From contig CAKRTC010000008.1 in assembly GCA_934402055.1 (NCBI GenBank), positions 3,640 through 67,639 of the forward strand: DNA of 64,000 nucleotides, given 5' to 3'. The notes under the pieces are model-generated. The model worked only from the letters and a program-made list of their open reading frames with translations. It was not told the origin of the DNA and did not search any database. The position numbers were made by a program, and so were the translations under genes. Shown here one piece after another: positions 17,292-25,392 of the stretch. This stretch comes from an uncultured Lachnospiraceae bacterium. GTDB taxonomy: Bacteria > Bacillota > Clostridia > Lachnospirales > Lachnospiraceae. Numbering within the stretch: position 1 is the first letter of the stretch; every line of letters begins with the position of its first letter.

Positions 17292-18976
17292 TCTTCGTCC
17301 TCCTCCCATTCATCGTCATCAATTTCCGGTGGGTCAATGATGTTCAAGTTATAATTATCAACACCAAATTCACATTTTTTCAAAACAGACTGCGGAATTT
17401 TGCGGACATTGATATTATCATAGCGCTTGTCTAATCCATTATCGAAGGCAGGTGCGCAGGCCAGCAGATTCTCGAATGGATCGACATCTTCTGCAATGCC
17501 ATCAAGCATCTTGGAATCCAGGTATTGTGTCGTGACATAGATAAAGCTGTTGTCCTGACTGTATCCTTGTTTCCAGTAAACTTCCTTGTTCGGAGCATAG
17601 GTAAAACCGTTTATCTTTGCTACAGCAGCAGCAATCATTGTCGAATTATACTTGCTGGAAAATACAGAGTTTCCATACTTATCTTTTTCGATAAGAGTAG
17701 GGGCAAGTTCATAGAACTTATAACCGCCGCCACCTTGCCAGTTAACCAAATTGGTTATACCGTTTTTATCCACACCGTCAATTATTCTATCCAATCTTGT
17801 TTTACATAATGAATAGCAATGATTCCCTAATTCAATTCCAATATATTTTCTATTCATTTTATGAGCTACTGCAGCTGTTGTACCAGAGCCCAAAAAACTA
17901 TCTAAAACCAAATCACCTGGATTTGTAAAATAGTTTAAAAGCATTTCTAAAAGAACCTCTGGTTTTTTTCCACCCTTGAAATCCGCAGCTCCTTCTAAGC
18001 GGCAGTTTCCAAATGCACCAGCAAAATCATAAAAATTAGAAACAGGAAGATATTTCATGCTTTTTCCGGTTTTTAATTCTTCAACACGCTTAAGTGGAAT
18101 TCCAGAATAAAATTTTCCTTTGTTTGCAGTGACTTTTTTCGGACCGCTTATGTATCTATATCCAAGTCCGTCTTCTCCGATTCCGTCAACTTTATATAAA
18201 CATCCAAGTCCGTCTGTAGATTTTCGTTCTGCAAGGTACAGCTCAAAAAATTCGCCGGCACTTGCTCGAACACGAGCCAAAGACCCGGTAGCCCATGTTT
18301 CCTTTAGTCCAGTGATGGATGGTTCGACTTCAACAACCTCGTATTGACCGGGCTTAAAAATTTCAACTCGTTTGTTTCCTAGAGTAACTATTTCACCGGG
18401 TTCATTTTCGATAATTTTCCATTTGAATTTGCTAACATCATACTCAACTTGAGGTCGATTAAGCTTTGCTAAATTGCGTTGTTTTGCATATACATGGCAT
18501 TGCTCAATTATTTTCTGGTAATCGCTATCTTCCGCAAGTGTTTTGTTTGGATAGCGAACTTGAATGTAGAAAGTCGTAAGATAATTAGATCTTCCGAACA
18601 TTTCATCTAATAATGTTTTTAAATAATGCCCCTCGGAATCATCAATTTGTACACAAAAGAAACCATCATCCGCAAGAAGATTCTTGAGTATATTGAGTCT
18701 TGCGTACATTAAATTGAGCCAGGTGGAATGCTCTAAGTTATCATCATAATGCTCAAATGCCGCACCGGTATTATAAGGCGGATCGATATAGATACACTTT
18801 ACCTGTCCGGCAAACTGCTGTTCCAATGCTTTCAGGGCAAGGAGATTATCTCCATGAATTAACATATTTTGTGCGTTTGGATCGCCATAATCTTTGGATG
18901 GATCATGGAGCAGAATACGAGGCTCAACCTGTGGCTGCTCGTCCTTTCCAATCCATGTAAGTTCTAATCTTTGCAT
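17285..18976 (-). CDS. Adenine/cytosine-N DNA methyltransferase, beta class (type III Mod-like)
   Basis: A 563-residue methyltransferase with the catalytic motif IV YIDPPYNTG (about 70) before the SAM motif I DSFLGSGTT (about 360). That order is the beta class, which contains type III Mod subunits; DPPY favours N6-adenine. The central 250 residues, including the TGKSMKYLPVSNFYDFAG segment, should hold the target recognition region. The start at 18976 has GGAGG exactly 7 bases upstream; the longer frame to 19003 overlaps the helicase gene. It sits 13 bases after the helicase stop and overlaps res. Confidence 0.9.
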   Translation of the reverse strand: MQRLELTWIGKDEQPQVEPRILLHDPSKDYGDPNAQNMLIHGDNLLALKALEQQFAGQVKCIYIDPPYNTGAAFEHYDDNLEHSTWLNLMYARLNILKNLLADDGFFCVQIDDSEGHYLKTLLDEMFGRSNYLTTFYIQVRYPNKTLAEDSDYQKIIEQCHVYAKQRNLAKLNRPQVEYDVSKFKWKIIENEPGEIVTLGNKRVEIFKPGQYEVVEVEPSITGLKETWATGSLARVRASAGEFFELYLAERKSTDGLGCLYKVDGIGEDGLGYRYISGPKKVTANKGKFYSGIPLKRVEELKTGKSMKYLPVSNFYDFAGAFGNCRLEGAADFKGGKKPEVLLEMLLNYFTNPGDLVLDSFLGSGTTAAVAHKMNRKYIGIELGNHCYSLCKTRLDRIIDGVDKNGITNLVNWQGGGGYKFYELAPTLIEKDKYGNSVFSSKYNSTMIAAAVAKINGFTYAPNKEVYWKQGYSQDNSFIYVTTQYLDSKMLDGIAEDVDPFENLLACAPAFDNGLDKRYDNINVRKIPQSVLKKCEFGVDNYNLNIIDPPEIDDDEWEEDEEC

Positions 18977-18989
18977 TGAGTTACCTCCG

Positions 18990-21833
18990 TCATACGACCT
19001 CAAAGGAGATGGTCATGATATGTTCAGTGACGATTTTACCTTCGAGTTTTTTCTTCATTTCTTCCTGCAAACGTTCATTGTCTGCATCTATCTTGTCTTG
19101 CTGGGCATAAAGATCACGCTGCTTTTCTTTACGCTTTTTCTCCAGCTTATTGATTTCATCCTTCAGAGCAAGCATCTGCTCCAATGGAAGGTTGGTGCTG
19201 TTTTTGAATTCCTTCTTTTTTGCAGTGATTTCTTTTCGCATCTCCTTGATTTCACGTTCCAGTCCGTCTTTTAATTCCTCAGAATAGGCGTCCAGCTTAT
19301 CGCATTCATCAAGATAATACTGTCTGTTGGCATTTTCGATCTGCGTTTGCTGCATTTCAAGCCGTTCTTTTCGCTTGGCAATCAACTGTGCTGACTCCGG
19401 AGGACAGTTGCCGTCAATTATTCCCGGAAGTTCGAGAAGACGGTTTACTAGGTCGTTGTCCAATTCACTGCCATCATCTGTGATAACGGTGTATACAAGG
19501 TGTTCTTCTTCTCCGATGCCGTCATAGGACATTTTATCGATGGAGATAGTGCCCTTCAGACCTGGATGGGATGTAAAGAAGGAAACATTTCTTGAAGAAC
19601 CTGTATGGTCAAATTTAATATTGACCGCAGGCAAATCAACCTGGATGGCTTCCTCCAACCAACGCTGGAAGAAAGAATCTTCTTTTCGCAGGAACAAATC
19701 GCCCTCAGCTTCAGCATCCTTCCATTTGAGATTATAGGTCTGAGTCGTGCCGTCATCGTTTTTGCAAGTGAATCGCCATTCGTCCAAAGGCTCTACGCGC
19801 TCTGCACCATGAATCAGAAAGAAGTAGTACATCCATTGACTGAATTTATCAAGGCTCGCAATCGTATCCTTTTGGCAGTCAGCAAGACGGTTTGCGACTT
19901 CTTCATCAAAGTTTTCCAAAATCGACTGTCTGGCAGCGACCATCTTTTCGTTGATCTGATCTGCGAGTTCTTCCTGCAACTCATCAAACTCACGCTGTAT
20001 ATCTTCTTGGTTCTTGCATTTCTGATAAATTTCTGCAATGCGTTTTTCAAAATCAACACCGGATTCTACAGAACCAAGAACCTCATCCGAAGAACCAAAA
20101 ACACCGCTAAAGAGCGTGAATTTCTGGTCTAAGAGTTCATACACACGTCTATCTGCCGCATTTTTGTTGTTAAGAAAATTAATCACGACAACATCGTTCT
20201 TCTGACCGTATCTGTGGCAGCGGCCGATTCGCTGCTCGATTCGCTGTGGATTCCAAGGAAGATCATAATTTACAACAATGCTGCAGAACTGCAGGTTAAT
20301 GCCCTCGGATGCGGCTTCCGTACCAATGAGGATGCTTGCTCTGTCGCGGAATTCTTCAACGATGGCTGCTTTAATATCTGCGGTTTTTGAACCAGAGATT
20401 TTTCCATCTGATTTATGGCGTTCTTTCCATTTATTATAGATTTTCTTTGACCCAGCATCGTTATTTACACCGTTCAGGAATACAATTTGGTCTTTGTAAC
20501 CGTTGTTGGAGAGCAAATTAAACAAATAATTCTGTGTTCTTCTGGACTCTGTAAAGATTACAGCTTTTCGCTGACCACCAAGTTCAGCAGTTTTATCAAA
20601 ACCCTGCTGAAGTGCAGTGAGAAGATTATCACCCTTTGAATTGTTGGTGATGCTCTTTGCAAGCTCTGCAAATCCACGCAAAAGTGCTAATTCCGCTTTG
20701 ATTCCTTCACAGTCATGTTTCAGATCCTCTTCGAGAATTTCATCTGCCGCTTCGTCCTCGTCATCGTACTCCGCATATGTATCGAAATCGTCAAGATTAA
20801 GTTCGCTTTCATACCCGGCCAGCATTCCCTCAAGACGGGCAATGAGCGAATCCAGAGTTCCACTAATTGCAAAAGATGAAGATGCCAGCAGTTTTCGAAG
20901 CACCATTGTAATAAGATTGCGTTGGCCTTCCGGCAATGCATATAATTTTTCTGTTTGCAAGTATGCGGAGATGCCGTTGTACAGATCCTCCTCAGCCTTA
21001 GAAGGAGAGTATTCCTGCAACAAAGCGATACGATTCGTGTACCTCACATATTCTGTAACTTGTGAGCGCAGTGTTCGCTTACAATAATTTTGCAATCGTG
21101 CTCTTAGAGAATGATTACGAACATCTGTATTGGTTACGGCAACGTACATTTCACGAAAAGTTTTTTCATCACCGAACACATGATCATCTATTAAACTTGT
21201 AAGACCATAAAGCTCTAATAGATTATTTTGCAATGGGGTGGCTGTGAGCAGAAGTTTCTTCCTTGCTCCGGCAAGAGCATTTTTAAGACGGTTTCCTGTC
21301 ACATTGTTTGGTTTATAGACATTTCGCAGCTTGTGGGCTTCATCCATAATAACCAGATCCCAAGGTACACTGCAAAGTTCGGCATCCTTTCGAGCAGCAA
21401 AATTATAAGAACAAATGATGACTTTGTCGGTGACATCAAAAGGATTGCCTTTTCCATCTTTCTTGGCTTTATTAAAAGTAGAAGCCTCCATGATGACAGA
21501 ATCAATATAAAATTTATCACTCAATTCAGATCTCCACTGCATACGAAGGGAAGCCGGAACAATTAAAAGAATATGACGCTTTCTCTCTGACCAATACTGT
21601 GCAAGCACAAGACCACCCTCGATGGTTTTTCCAAGACCGACCTCGTCAGCGAGAAGTGCACCGTTGCTGAGCGGTGATTTCATAGCAAATAAAGCAGCAT
21701 CTACCTGATGTGGATTCAAATCAACCTTAACGCCAGACATAGCTGATGCTAATCCGTCAATCGTTGATTCGGAACGTTTCAGTTTTATCTGTTCCGCAAA
21801 GTAGCGTGCCTGATGCGGAGTATAATTCTCCAT
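18990..21833 (-). CDS. SNF2/HepA-type helicase of the restriction operon
   Basis: A 947-residue SNF2-family ATPase. Visible motifs: DEVGLGKT (about 63-70), VIMDEAHKLRN (DEAH box, about 165), LLLTATPLQNN, and in the second lobe TEAASEGINLQ and QRIEQRIGRCHRYGQ. Residues about 830-930 form a highly charged coiled coil (EMRKEITAKKKEFKN, KLEKKRKEKQRD). SNF2 proteins move along double-stranded DNA; related helicases accompany methyltransferases in DISARM (DrmD) and other defence systems, but classical type III systems lack one. GAGG lies 7 bases before the ATG. It is the second gene of the operon, between the XRE regulator and Mod. Confidence 0.9.
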   Translation of the reverse strand: MENYTPHQARYFAEQIKLKRSESTIDGLASAMSGVKVDLNPHQVDAALFAMKSPLSNGALLADEVGLGKTIEGGLVLAQYWSERKRHILLIVPASLRMQWRSELSDKFYIDSVIMEASTFNKAKKDGKGNPFDVTDKVIICSYNFAARKDAELCSVPWDLVIMDEAHKLRNVYKPNNVTGNRLKNALAGARKKLLLTATPLQNNLLELYGLTSLIDDHVFGDEKTFREMYVAVTNTDVRNHSLRARLQNYCKRTLRSQVTEYVRYTNRIALLQEYSPSKAEEDLYNGISAYLQTEKLYALPEGQRNLITMVLRKLLASSSFAISGTLDSLIARLEGMLAGYESELNLDDFDTYAEYDDEDEAADEILEEDLKHDCEGIKAELALLRGFAELAKSITNNSKGDNLLTALQQGFDKTAELGGQRKAVIFTESRRTQNYLFNLLSNNGYKDQIVFLNGVNNDAGSKKIYNKWKERHKSDGKISGSKTADIKAAIVEEFRDRASILIGTEAASEGINLQFCSIVVNYDLPWNPQRIEQRIGRCHRYGQKNDVVVINFLNNKNAADRRVYELLDQKFTLFSGVFGSSDEVLGSVESGVDFEKRIAEIYQKCKNQEDIQREFDELQEELADQINEKMVAARQSILENFDEEVANRLADCQKDTIASLDKFSQWMYYFFLIHGAERVEPLDEWRFTCKNDDGTTQTYNLKWKDAEAEGDLFLRKEDSFFQRWLEEAIQVDLPAVNIKFDHTGSSRNVSFFTSHPGLKGTISIDKMSYDGIGEEEHLVYTVITDDGSELDNDLVNRLLELPGIIDGNCPPESAQLIAKRKERLEMQQTQIENANRQYYLDECDKLDAYSEELKDGLEREIKEMRKEITAKKKEFKNSTNLPLEQMLALKDEINKLEKKRKEKQRDLYAQQDKIDADNERLQEEMKKKLEGKIVTEHIMTISFEVV

Positions 21834-21842
21834 TTAAACACC

Positions 21843-22055
21843 TCAATTCGTTATATTGTCTGTGATTTCCATGATATCTGACACATCGCAGTTGAGTGCC
21901 ATGCATATTTTTTCTATAATTTCTGTATTTACATTTTCGTTTCTGCCTAATTTTGTAATGGAAGCTGCACTGACCCCAGACATTTGCTGCAGGTCTTTCT
22001 TCTTTAAATCTCTATCTATGAGAAGCTTCCACAGTTTTTTGTAGCTGATTGCCAT
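21843..22055 (-). CDS. Small XRE regulator leading the restriction operon
   Basis: A 70-residue Cro/CI-like protein consisting of one helix-turn-helix domain: LKKKDLQQMSGVSAASITKLGRNENVNTEIIEKICMALN (about 17-55, written here in part) and a short acidic tail. It resembles controller (C) proteins that delay restriction until methylation is complete. It ends 9 bases before the helicase start. GGAG precedes the ATG by about 5 bases. The promoter at 22098-22126 and two direct repeats there could be its target. Confidence 0.88.
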   Translation of the reverse strand: MAISYKKLWKLLIDRDLKKKDLQQMSGVSAASITKLGRNENVNTEIIEKICMALNCDVSDIMEITDNITN

Positions 22056-22097
22056 GTCTCCACCCCTTCCTTTGAAACTACAGTAATTAACCTTTAT

Positions 22098-22149
22098 ATT
22101 ATAGCACGCAATAAGTGAGAAAACAAGAATAATGACGAGAACGCAATAA
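22098..22149 (-). promoter_or_regulatory. Promoter and candidate operator of the restriction operon
   Basis: On the minus strand TTGTTT (22121-22126), a 17-base spacer and TATAAT (22098-22103). The 9-mer ACGCAATAA (plus-strand reading) occurs twice, at 22106-22114 inside the spacer and at 22141-22149 upstream of the -35, 35 bases apart. Direct repeats around a promoter are usual for C-protein control; binding here is an inference. Confidence 0.65.
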
Positions 22150-22266
22150 TAACAGTGAATAAGCAGTAAAATTGCAATAGACGTAGTACGGCAACAAAAA
22201 GTTTACAGATAAGAGATTCTTAAAATCACGGGCAGTTATTAAAGAATAAGAGACACCTTAAATACA

Positions 22267-22365
22267 TGCAAGACTAAGATCATTCTGCACCAAGATATGA
22301 TTTGTAACACTAAGTTCCATTTATGTAAGACTAAATTCCACCGCCCATTCAAGAAGTGGAATTTA
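22267..22365. repeat. Three short direct repeats and an inverted repeat upstream of the toxin locus
   Basis: TGCAAGACTAAGATCATT (22267-22284), TGTAACACTAAGTTCCAT (22303-22320) and TGTAAGACTAAATTCCA (22324-22340) are variants of one 17-base word. The last continues into the inverted repeat TAAATTCCAC (22332-22341)/GTGGAATTTA (22356-22365). The rest of 22150-22400 is A/T-rich without a gene. Confidence 0.5.
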
Positions 22366-22403
22366 AATTTACAAGTTGTAATATACAAAATTCAAAATCA
22401 GAG

Positions 22404-22432
22404 TTGTTGCAATGCTATTTTTCGAATGTTAG
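22404..22432 (+). promoter_or_regulatory. Probable promoter of the small toxin mRNA
   Basis: TTGTTG (22404-22409), a 17-base spacer and TGTTAG (22427-22432). The -10 is weak. The spacer start TTGCAATGCTAT also occurs, on the other strand, in the antisense RNA promoter. Confidence 0.4.
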
Positions 22433-22496
22433 ACTTTAAACGCAGCCGTGTTACAGGGTGGCTTGACCTCATTCTTTGAAGAATGGGGGTGATGCT

Positions 22497-22586
22497 ATGA
22501 AAAATCATTTTGATTTTAATGATTTAATGCAATTTGGCATTTTCATTATAGCGTTACTTACATTCATTTTTATGTTTTGTAAGTAA
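22497..22586 (+). CDS. Holin-like type I toxin peptide
   Basis: A 29-residue peptide, MKNHFDFNDLMQFGIFIIAL then LTFIFMFCK: a short polar head, one hydrophobic membrane helix of about 17 residues and a Lys end. This matches the small membrane toxins of Gram-positive type I systems (Fst/TxpA/holin-like toxin groups). GGGGGT lies 6 bases before the ATG, and ATTCTT-TG-AAGAAT (22471-22484) can form a hairpin just before it. A convergent promoter and a two-way terminator follow, as expected for an RNA antitoxin. It lies between the restriction operon and the tRNA cluster. Confidence 0.75.
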   Translation: MKNHFDFNDLMQFGIFIIALLTFIFMFCK

Positions 22587-22593
22587 ACTTGCA

Positions 22594-22685
22594 TAGAAAA
22601 ACCGCCCCAAGACTTTGGACGATCTAGGGCGGAATTTCTCTTAACTCTTTCGGTCAACCCACCCATGTGGGCGGCTGTTTTTGTA
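22594..22685 (-). ncRNA. Putative antisense RNA antitoxin
   Basis: A minus-strand transcript would begin about 22685 from the promoter at 22691-22719 and end at the hairpin 22602-22632, whose minus-strand tail is GGTTTTTC. It overlaps the 3' end of the toxin mRNA. Near its 5' end it contains GGGTGGGTTGACC (22652-22664), the same word with one change as GGGTGGCTTGACC in the toxin leader (22456-22468). Confidence 0.65.
22602..22632. terminator. Bidirectional terminator shared by toxin mRNA and antisense RNA
   Basis: CCGCCC (22602-22607) pairs with GGGCGG (22627-22632), with CCAAG/TTTGG also pairing inside. TTTTT follows on the minus strand and AATTTCTCTT on the plus strand. Confidence 0.8.
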
Positions 22686-22690
22686 TATTC

Positions 22691-22719
22691 AATATAGCAC
22701 ATCATAGCATTGCAAACAA
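22691..22719 (-). promoter_or_regulatory. Promoter of the antisense RNA
   Basis: Minus strand TTGTTT (22714-22719), 17-base spacer, TATATT (22691-22696). A stronger match than the toxin promoter, as expected if the antitoxin RNA must be in excess. From 22720 to 23111 I see no supported gene; a short Ala/Gln-rich frame ending at 22912 might be the tail of a lost gene. Confidence 0.7.
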
Positions 22720-23111
22720 GTATTCATGAATGTTTTTCGTACTCTATACATGTCTTCACAGCCTTTGTAATATATCCGTTCACACATTCGCCTATTGCAG
22801 CAGTGCTCATAGTCAACAACAAGCCGTTTGGACAGCTACGCATAAAGATATTAAGGTGGCAGACCTCCAAGCCGTACAACAGGCTTTAAAAGCCGCAGGA
22901 GGCAGCCTTTAAATACTAATTTCTAAGCCTTATTTTTGACTGTCATTTTGACTGCCATCCTGACTACAAAAGCATAGAAAAAGGGTAAAAACAGACGATT
23001 TAGGATAAAGCATGATAAGCACAGTGCAGGTTATTAAAACGGCTAAGAATAAGGATAAAACGGCAATAAAAAATCACGTAACGCACAAGGACGAAACGTG
23101 ATAAAAATGAG

Positions 23112-23191
23112 TGCGGATAACAGGACTTGAACCTGCACGGTCTCCCACCAGAACCTAAATCTGGCGCGTCTGCCAATTCCGCCATATCCGC
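23112..23191 (-). tRNA. tRNA-Leu (anticodon UAG)
   Basis: 80 bases with acceptor GCGGATA/TATCCGC and discriminator A. The anticodon arm is CCAGA-TTTAGGT-TCTGG (anticodon TAG) and the T-arm is GCAGG-TTCAAGT-CCTGT. A short variable stem (TGGGAGACCGT) marks a class II tRNA. CCA is not encoded. It reads CUA and, by wobble, other CUN codons. Confidence 0.95.
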
Positions 23192-23330
23192 ATATCGCAG
23201 CATAATGATCAATATCCTTGCTGCGATTTTGTTTTGTGTAAAAATGATGAGTCCCCGGATCATATTGATGCGGATTCAACCCATATATTTCCCACACAAA
23301 ACGGTTTGGGTTGGGCTGCTTAAAAAGCAA

Positions 23331-23402
23331 CAGGGCTAGCTGGATTCGAACCAGCGTATACAGCAGTCAAAGTGCTGTGCCTTACCGCTTGGCGATAGCC
23401 CC
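23331..23402 (-). tRNA. tRNA-Gln (anticodon UUG)
   Basis: 72 bases with acceptor GGGGCTA/TAGCCCT (one G-U pair at the end) and discriminator G. Anticodon loop CTTTGAC gives TTG; the T-arm is GCTGG-TTCGAAT-CCAGC. CCA is not encoded. Confidence 0.95.
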
Positions 23403-23466
23403 ACAAGACTTAATAAGGATATACTAAGCCTATTATTTTGTCAAACAACATAAAACGGTTTATAAA

Positions 23467-23560
23467 AGAATGTACCTTATCACATTCTTTTGCCGATACT
23501 GTCGCTTGCGACATTTAATTCCTTTACGCGAGTGCGCATTATGCGTGGCGCCTTATTATT
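23467..23560 (+). repeat. Dispersed intergenic repeat, copy C
   Basis: Lies in the 226-base gap between tRNA-His and tRNA-Gln. It carries AGAATGTACCTTATCA, then GCCGA, TGTCGC-TT-GCGACA and CCTTTACGCGAGTG, in line with copies A and B. Its left end is a perfect 10-base inverted repeat, AAAAGAATGT/ACATTCTTTT. Just after it, TTATTATTTCAC/GTGAAATAATAA is a 12-base perfect inverted repeat. Confidence 0.55.
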
Positions 23561-23628
23561 TCACCGAACACATTTCCCCGTGAAATAATAAAATCCCGGA
23601 CATAACATCCGAGATCTGAAATACTGCG

Positions 23629-23703
23629 GGTGGGTAGAGGGATTCGAACCCTCGACCTTCAGAACCACAATCTGACGCGCTAACCAACTGTGCTATACCC
23701 ACC
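23629..23703 (-). tRNA. tRNA-His (anticodon GUG)
   Basis: Acceptor GTGGGTA/TACCCAC with discriminator C and the extra G-1 encoded at 23703, a hallmark of histidine tRNAs. Anticodon loop TTGTGGT gives GTG; the T-arm is GAGGG-TTCGAAT-CCCTC. Confidence 0.96.
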
Positions 23704-23719
23704 ATAGGCTGTTGCCTGA

Positions 23720-23793
23720 TGAACCAGAAGGGATTCGAACCCCCGACCCTGCGCTTAGAAGGCGCATGCTCTATCCAGCTGAGCTACTGATTC
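23720..23793 (-). tRNA. tRNA-Arg (anticodon UCU)
   Basis: 74 bases with acceptor GAATCAG/CTGGTTC and discriminator A. Anticodon loop TTCTAAG gives TCT, which reads AGA/AGG. First tRNA of the cluster, 16 bases before tRNA-His, so these two are surely cotranscribed. Confidence 0.96.
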
Positions 23794-23832
23794 ACACTAT
23801 TATGAACATTGTCTGTTGCACAATGCTTTATC

Positions 23833-23861
23833 ATTCTAAGCAAAAGTTGAGCTTTTGTCAA
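23833..23861 (-). promoter_or_regulatory. tRNA cluster promoter
   Basis: Minus strand TTGACA (23856-23861), 17-base spacer, TAGAAT (23833-23838): one base from full consensus. Transcription would begin near 23826, about 33 bases before tRNA-Arg(UCU). Confidence 0.8.
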
Positions 23862-23880
23862 CATGCAAAATCAAGTTTCG

Positions 23881-24339
23881 TCAATTTTTTTCTCTCCCGG
23901 CACGTTTTATCTTGCGTATCGAGTCACATATGCACCATGCTATGCCCATTCCGCCCGCTATTCCTATGGCAAAGAGCACTGTCTCTATACCCTTACTCAG
24001 AGCAAAGGACATATTTTTCTCGGCAATGGCATTCATGCATTCATATAATGGCTTTCCCGGCACGAGCGGTATTGCCGAAGCAACAAAAAATATCGTCGAC
24101 GGCGCCTTATATGCTCTTGCCATTATCTCTGCATAAACAGCTACGATAAATCCCGATATAAGTGCCTGCATAAACATGCTTGTCATCACACGAAGCGAAA
24201 CTACATATGCAAGCCATGCAATAAACCCGCCAAGCCATATAGCCGACAGATATTTTTTATTTATATTGTAAATGATACCGAAGCCTACGGAACCGAAGGC
24301 TCCGAGTATAAGTCTCGGCAATTCATTGACCCAATCCAT
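23881..24339 (-). CDS. Threonine/serine exporter, ThrE C-terminal-type subunit (DUF3815)
   Basis: A 152-residue membrane protein with four hydrophobic helices (LILGAFGSVGFGIIYNI, AIWLGGFIAWLAYVV, ALISGFIVAVYAEIMA, FAIGIAGGMGIAWCI). The segment YKAPSTIFFVASAIPLVPGKPLY is typical of the YjjB/DUF3815 half of split ThrE exporters. The longer half is encoded directly upstream. The ATG at 24339 has AGGAG 6 bases upstream; the frame opens at 24360 but without a site. It probably forms one exporter with the next protein. Confidence 0.85.
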   Translation of the reverse strand: MDWVNELPRLILGAFGSVGFGIIYNINKKYLSAIWLGGFIAWLAYVVSLRVMTSMFMQALISGFIVAVYAEIMARAYKAPSTIFFVASAIPLVPGKPLYECMNAIAEKNMSFALSKGIETVLFAIGIAGGMGIAWCICDSIRKIKRAGREKN

Positions 24340-24352
24340 GACCGACTCCTTT

Positions 24353-25108
24353 TTATACATGCCCTGCCAGCAGCAGTGACACTAAAAATCCCATAGTCAT
24401 CATAGCCGCAAGCAGCAAGGCTTCTATAAGACGCAGTATACCCGACAGCGTATCTCCGAGCAGCATATCCCTGACTGCATTTGTAAACATTACTCCGGGC
24501 ACAAGCAGCATGATATCGCCTATCATTATCTTATCTATATGTGTTCCGGGTATAAGTTTTATGGCAATGAATGCACAGAATCCGGCTATCAGCGAAGCAC
24601 ACAACTGAAATGCGAACTTATTGAGGCATACCGGAGACAGATGTTTCTGCATATTGTATATAAGTATACCTATGAGAGCCGATATTATTCCGTCAATAAC
24701 GGAGCCACCGTAAAAGACAGCAAAGCTGCCTGAAGCAAGCATGCTTCCCGCTATAAATACCGCATCACTCTTTGGCGTATTGTTGATCTCATCTATAGCC
24801 TTATCAAATTCCTCCGGAGCTATCGGATGAGCGCATACCGAACGGCTCAAGGCATTAAGTCGCTCAAGCTTTGCAAAATCATTTCCGCTGCTTCCGTCAA
24901 GTCTCCTGCTTCGTGTTTTAGCTTCCTCTCCATGCATCTTAAGAGTAAGAATAATGTTTGAGATTATAACAAACACATCTATCTCTTCGGATCTGTATGC
25001 TCTGCCGATCCTCCTAAGCGTATCCTCGGTTCGATACACCTCTGATCCGCAGTTTTGCATAGATTCCGCCATCTTGATCAGGGTATTAAGAAATTTATCC
25101 GTATCCAT
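24353..25108 (-). CDS. Threonine/serine exporter, ThrE N-terminal-type subunit (DUF1212)
   Basis: A 251-residue protein. The first 120 residues are cytoplasmic and carry the DUF1212 pattern NCGSEVYRTEDTLRRIGRAY; the rest has five or so membrane helices (IDGIISALIGILIYNMQ, LCASLIAGFCAFIAIKL, IMLLVPGVMFTNAVRD, LLLAAMMTMGFLVSLLL). PGVMFTNAVRDML is the usual family motif. In Corynebacterium ThrE both halves are fused and export Thr and Ser; the split form is common in Firmicutes. The start at 25108 has only a weak GAGAGA site. The two genes are 13 bases apart. Confidence 0.85.
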   Translation of the reverse strand: MDTDKFLNTLIKMAESMQNCGSEVYRTEDTLRRIGRAYRSEEIDVFVIISNIILTLKMHGEEAKTRSRRLDGSSGNDFAKLERLNALSRSVCAHPIAPEEFDKAIDEINNTPKSDAVFIAGSMLASGSFAVFYGGSVIDGIISALIGILIYNMQKHLSPVCLNKFAFQLCASLIAGFCAFIAIKLIPGTHIDKIMIGDIMLLVPGVMFTNAVRDMLLGDTLSGILRLIEALLLAAMMTMGFLVSLLLAGHV

Positions 25109-25392
25109 CAGCTTTCTCTCGTTATCAATAATGCTATCATTAAAAAACCAACATACCAAGACAGTATATCATGTACCGGCATTTTACCAAACAAAAAAAG
25201 CACCGATATCAAACTCTAATATTAAGGCATCCCTATCATCTTCCGACAATGGGAGGATACTCCTCCGCCTTTATATAAGTCTGTATCAATGCTTTTTATA
25301 ATAAATCTTATTACTAAGTCCTTAGCTGCGGATACTTAAACATTCTCCGCAAATACTCAGCTTCAAAATCGCTTAAAAACTGAGGCTATGCC

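Noticed and set aside
22730..22912. 60-codon plus-strand frame ending AVQQALKAAGGSL
   Set aside because: The second half looks protein-like, but there is no ribosome site and no family recognised; at best the tail of a lost gene.
12951..23191. tRNA-integrated genomic island with att sites
   Set aside because: I could not find a copy of the tRNA-Leu 3' end near the left edge, and there is no integrase gene in the island.
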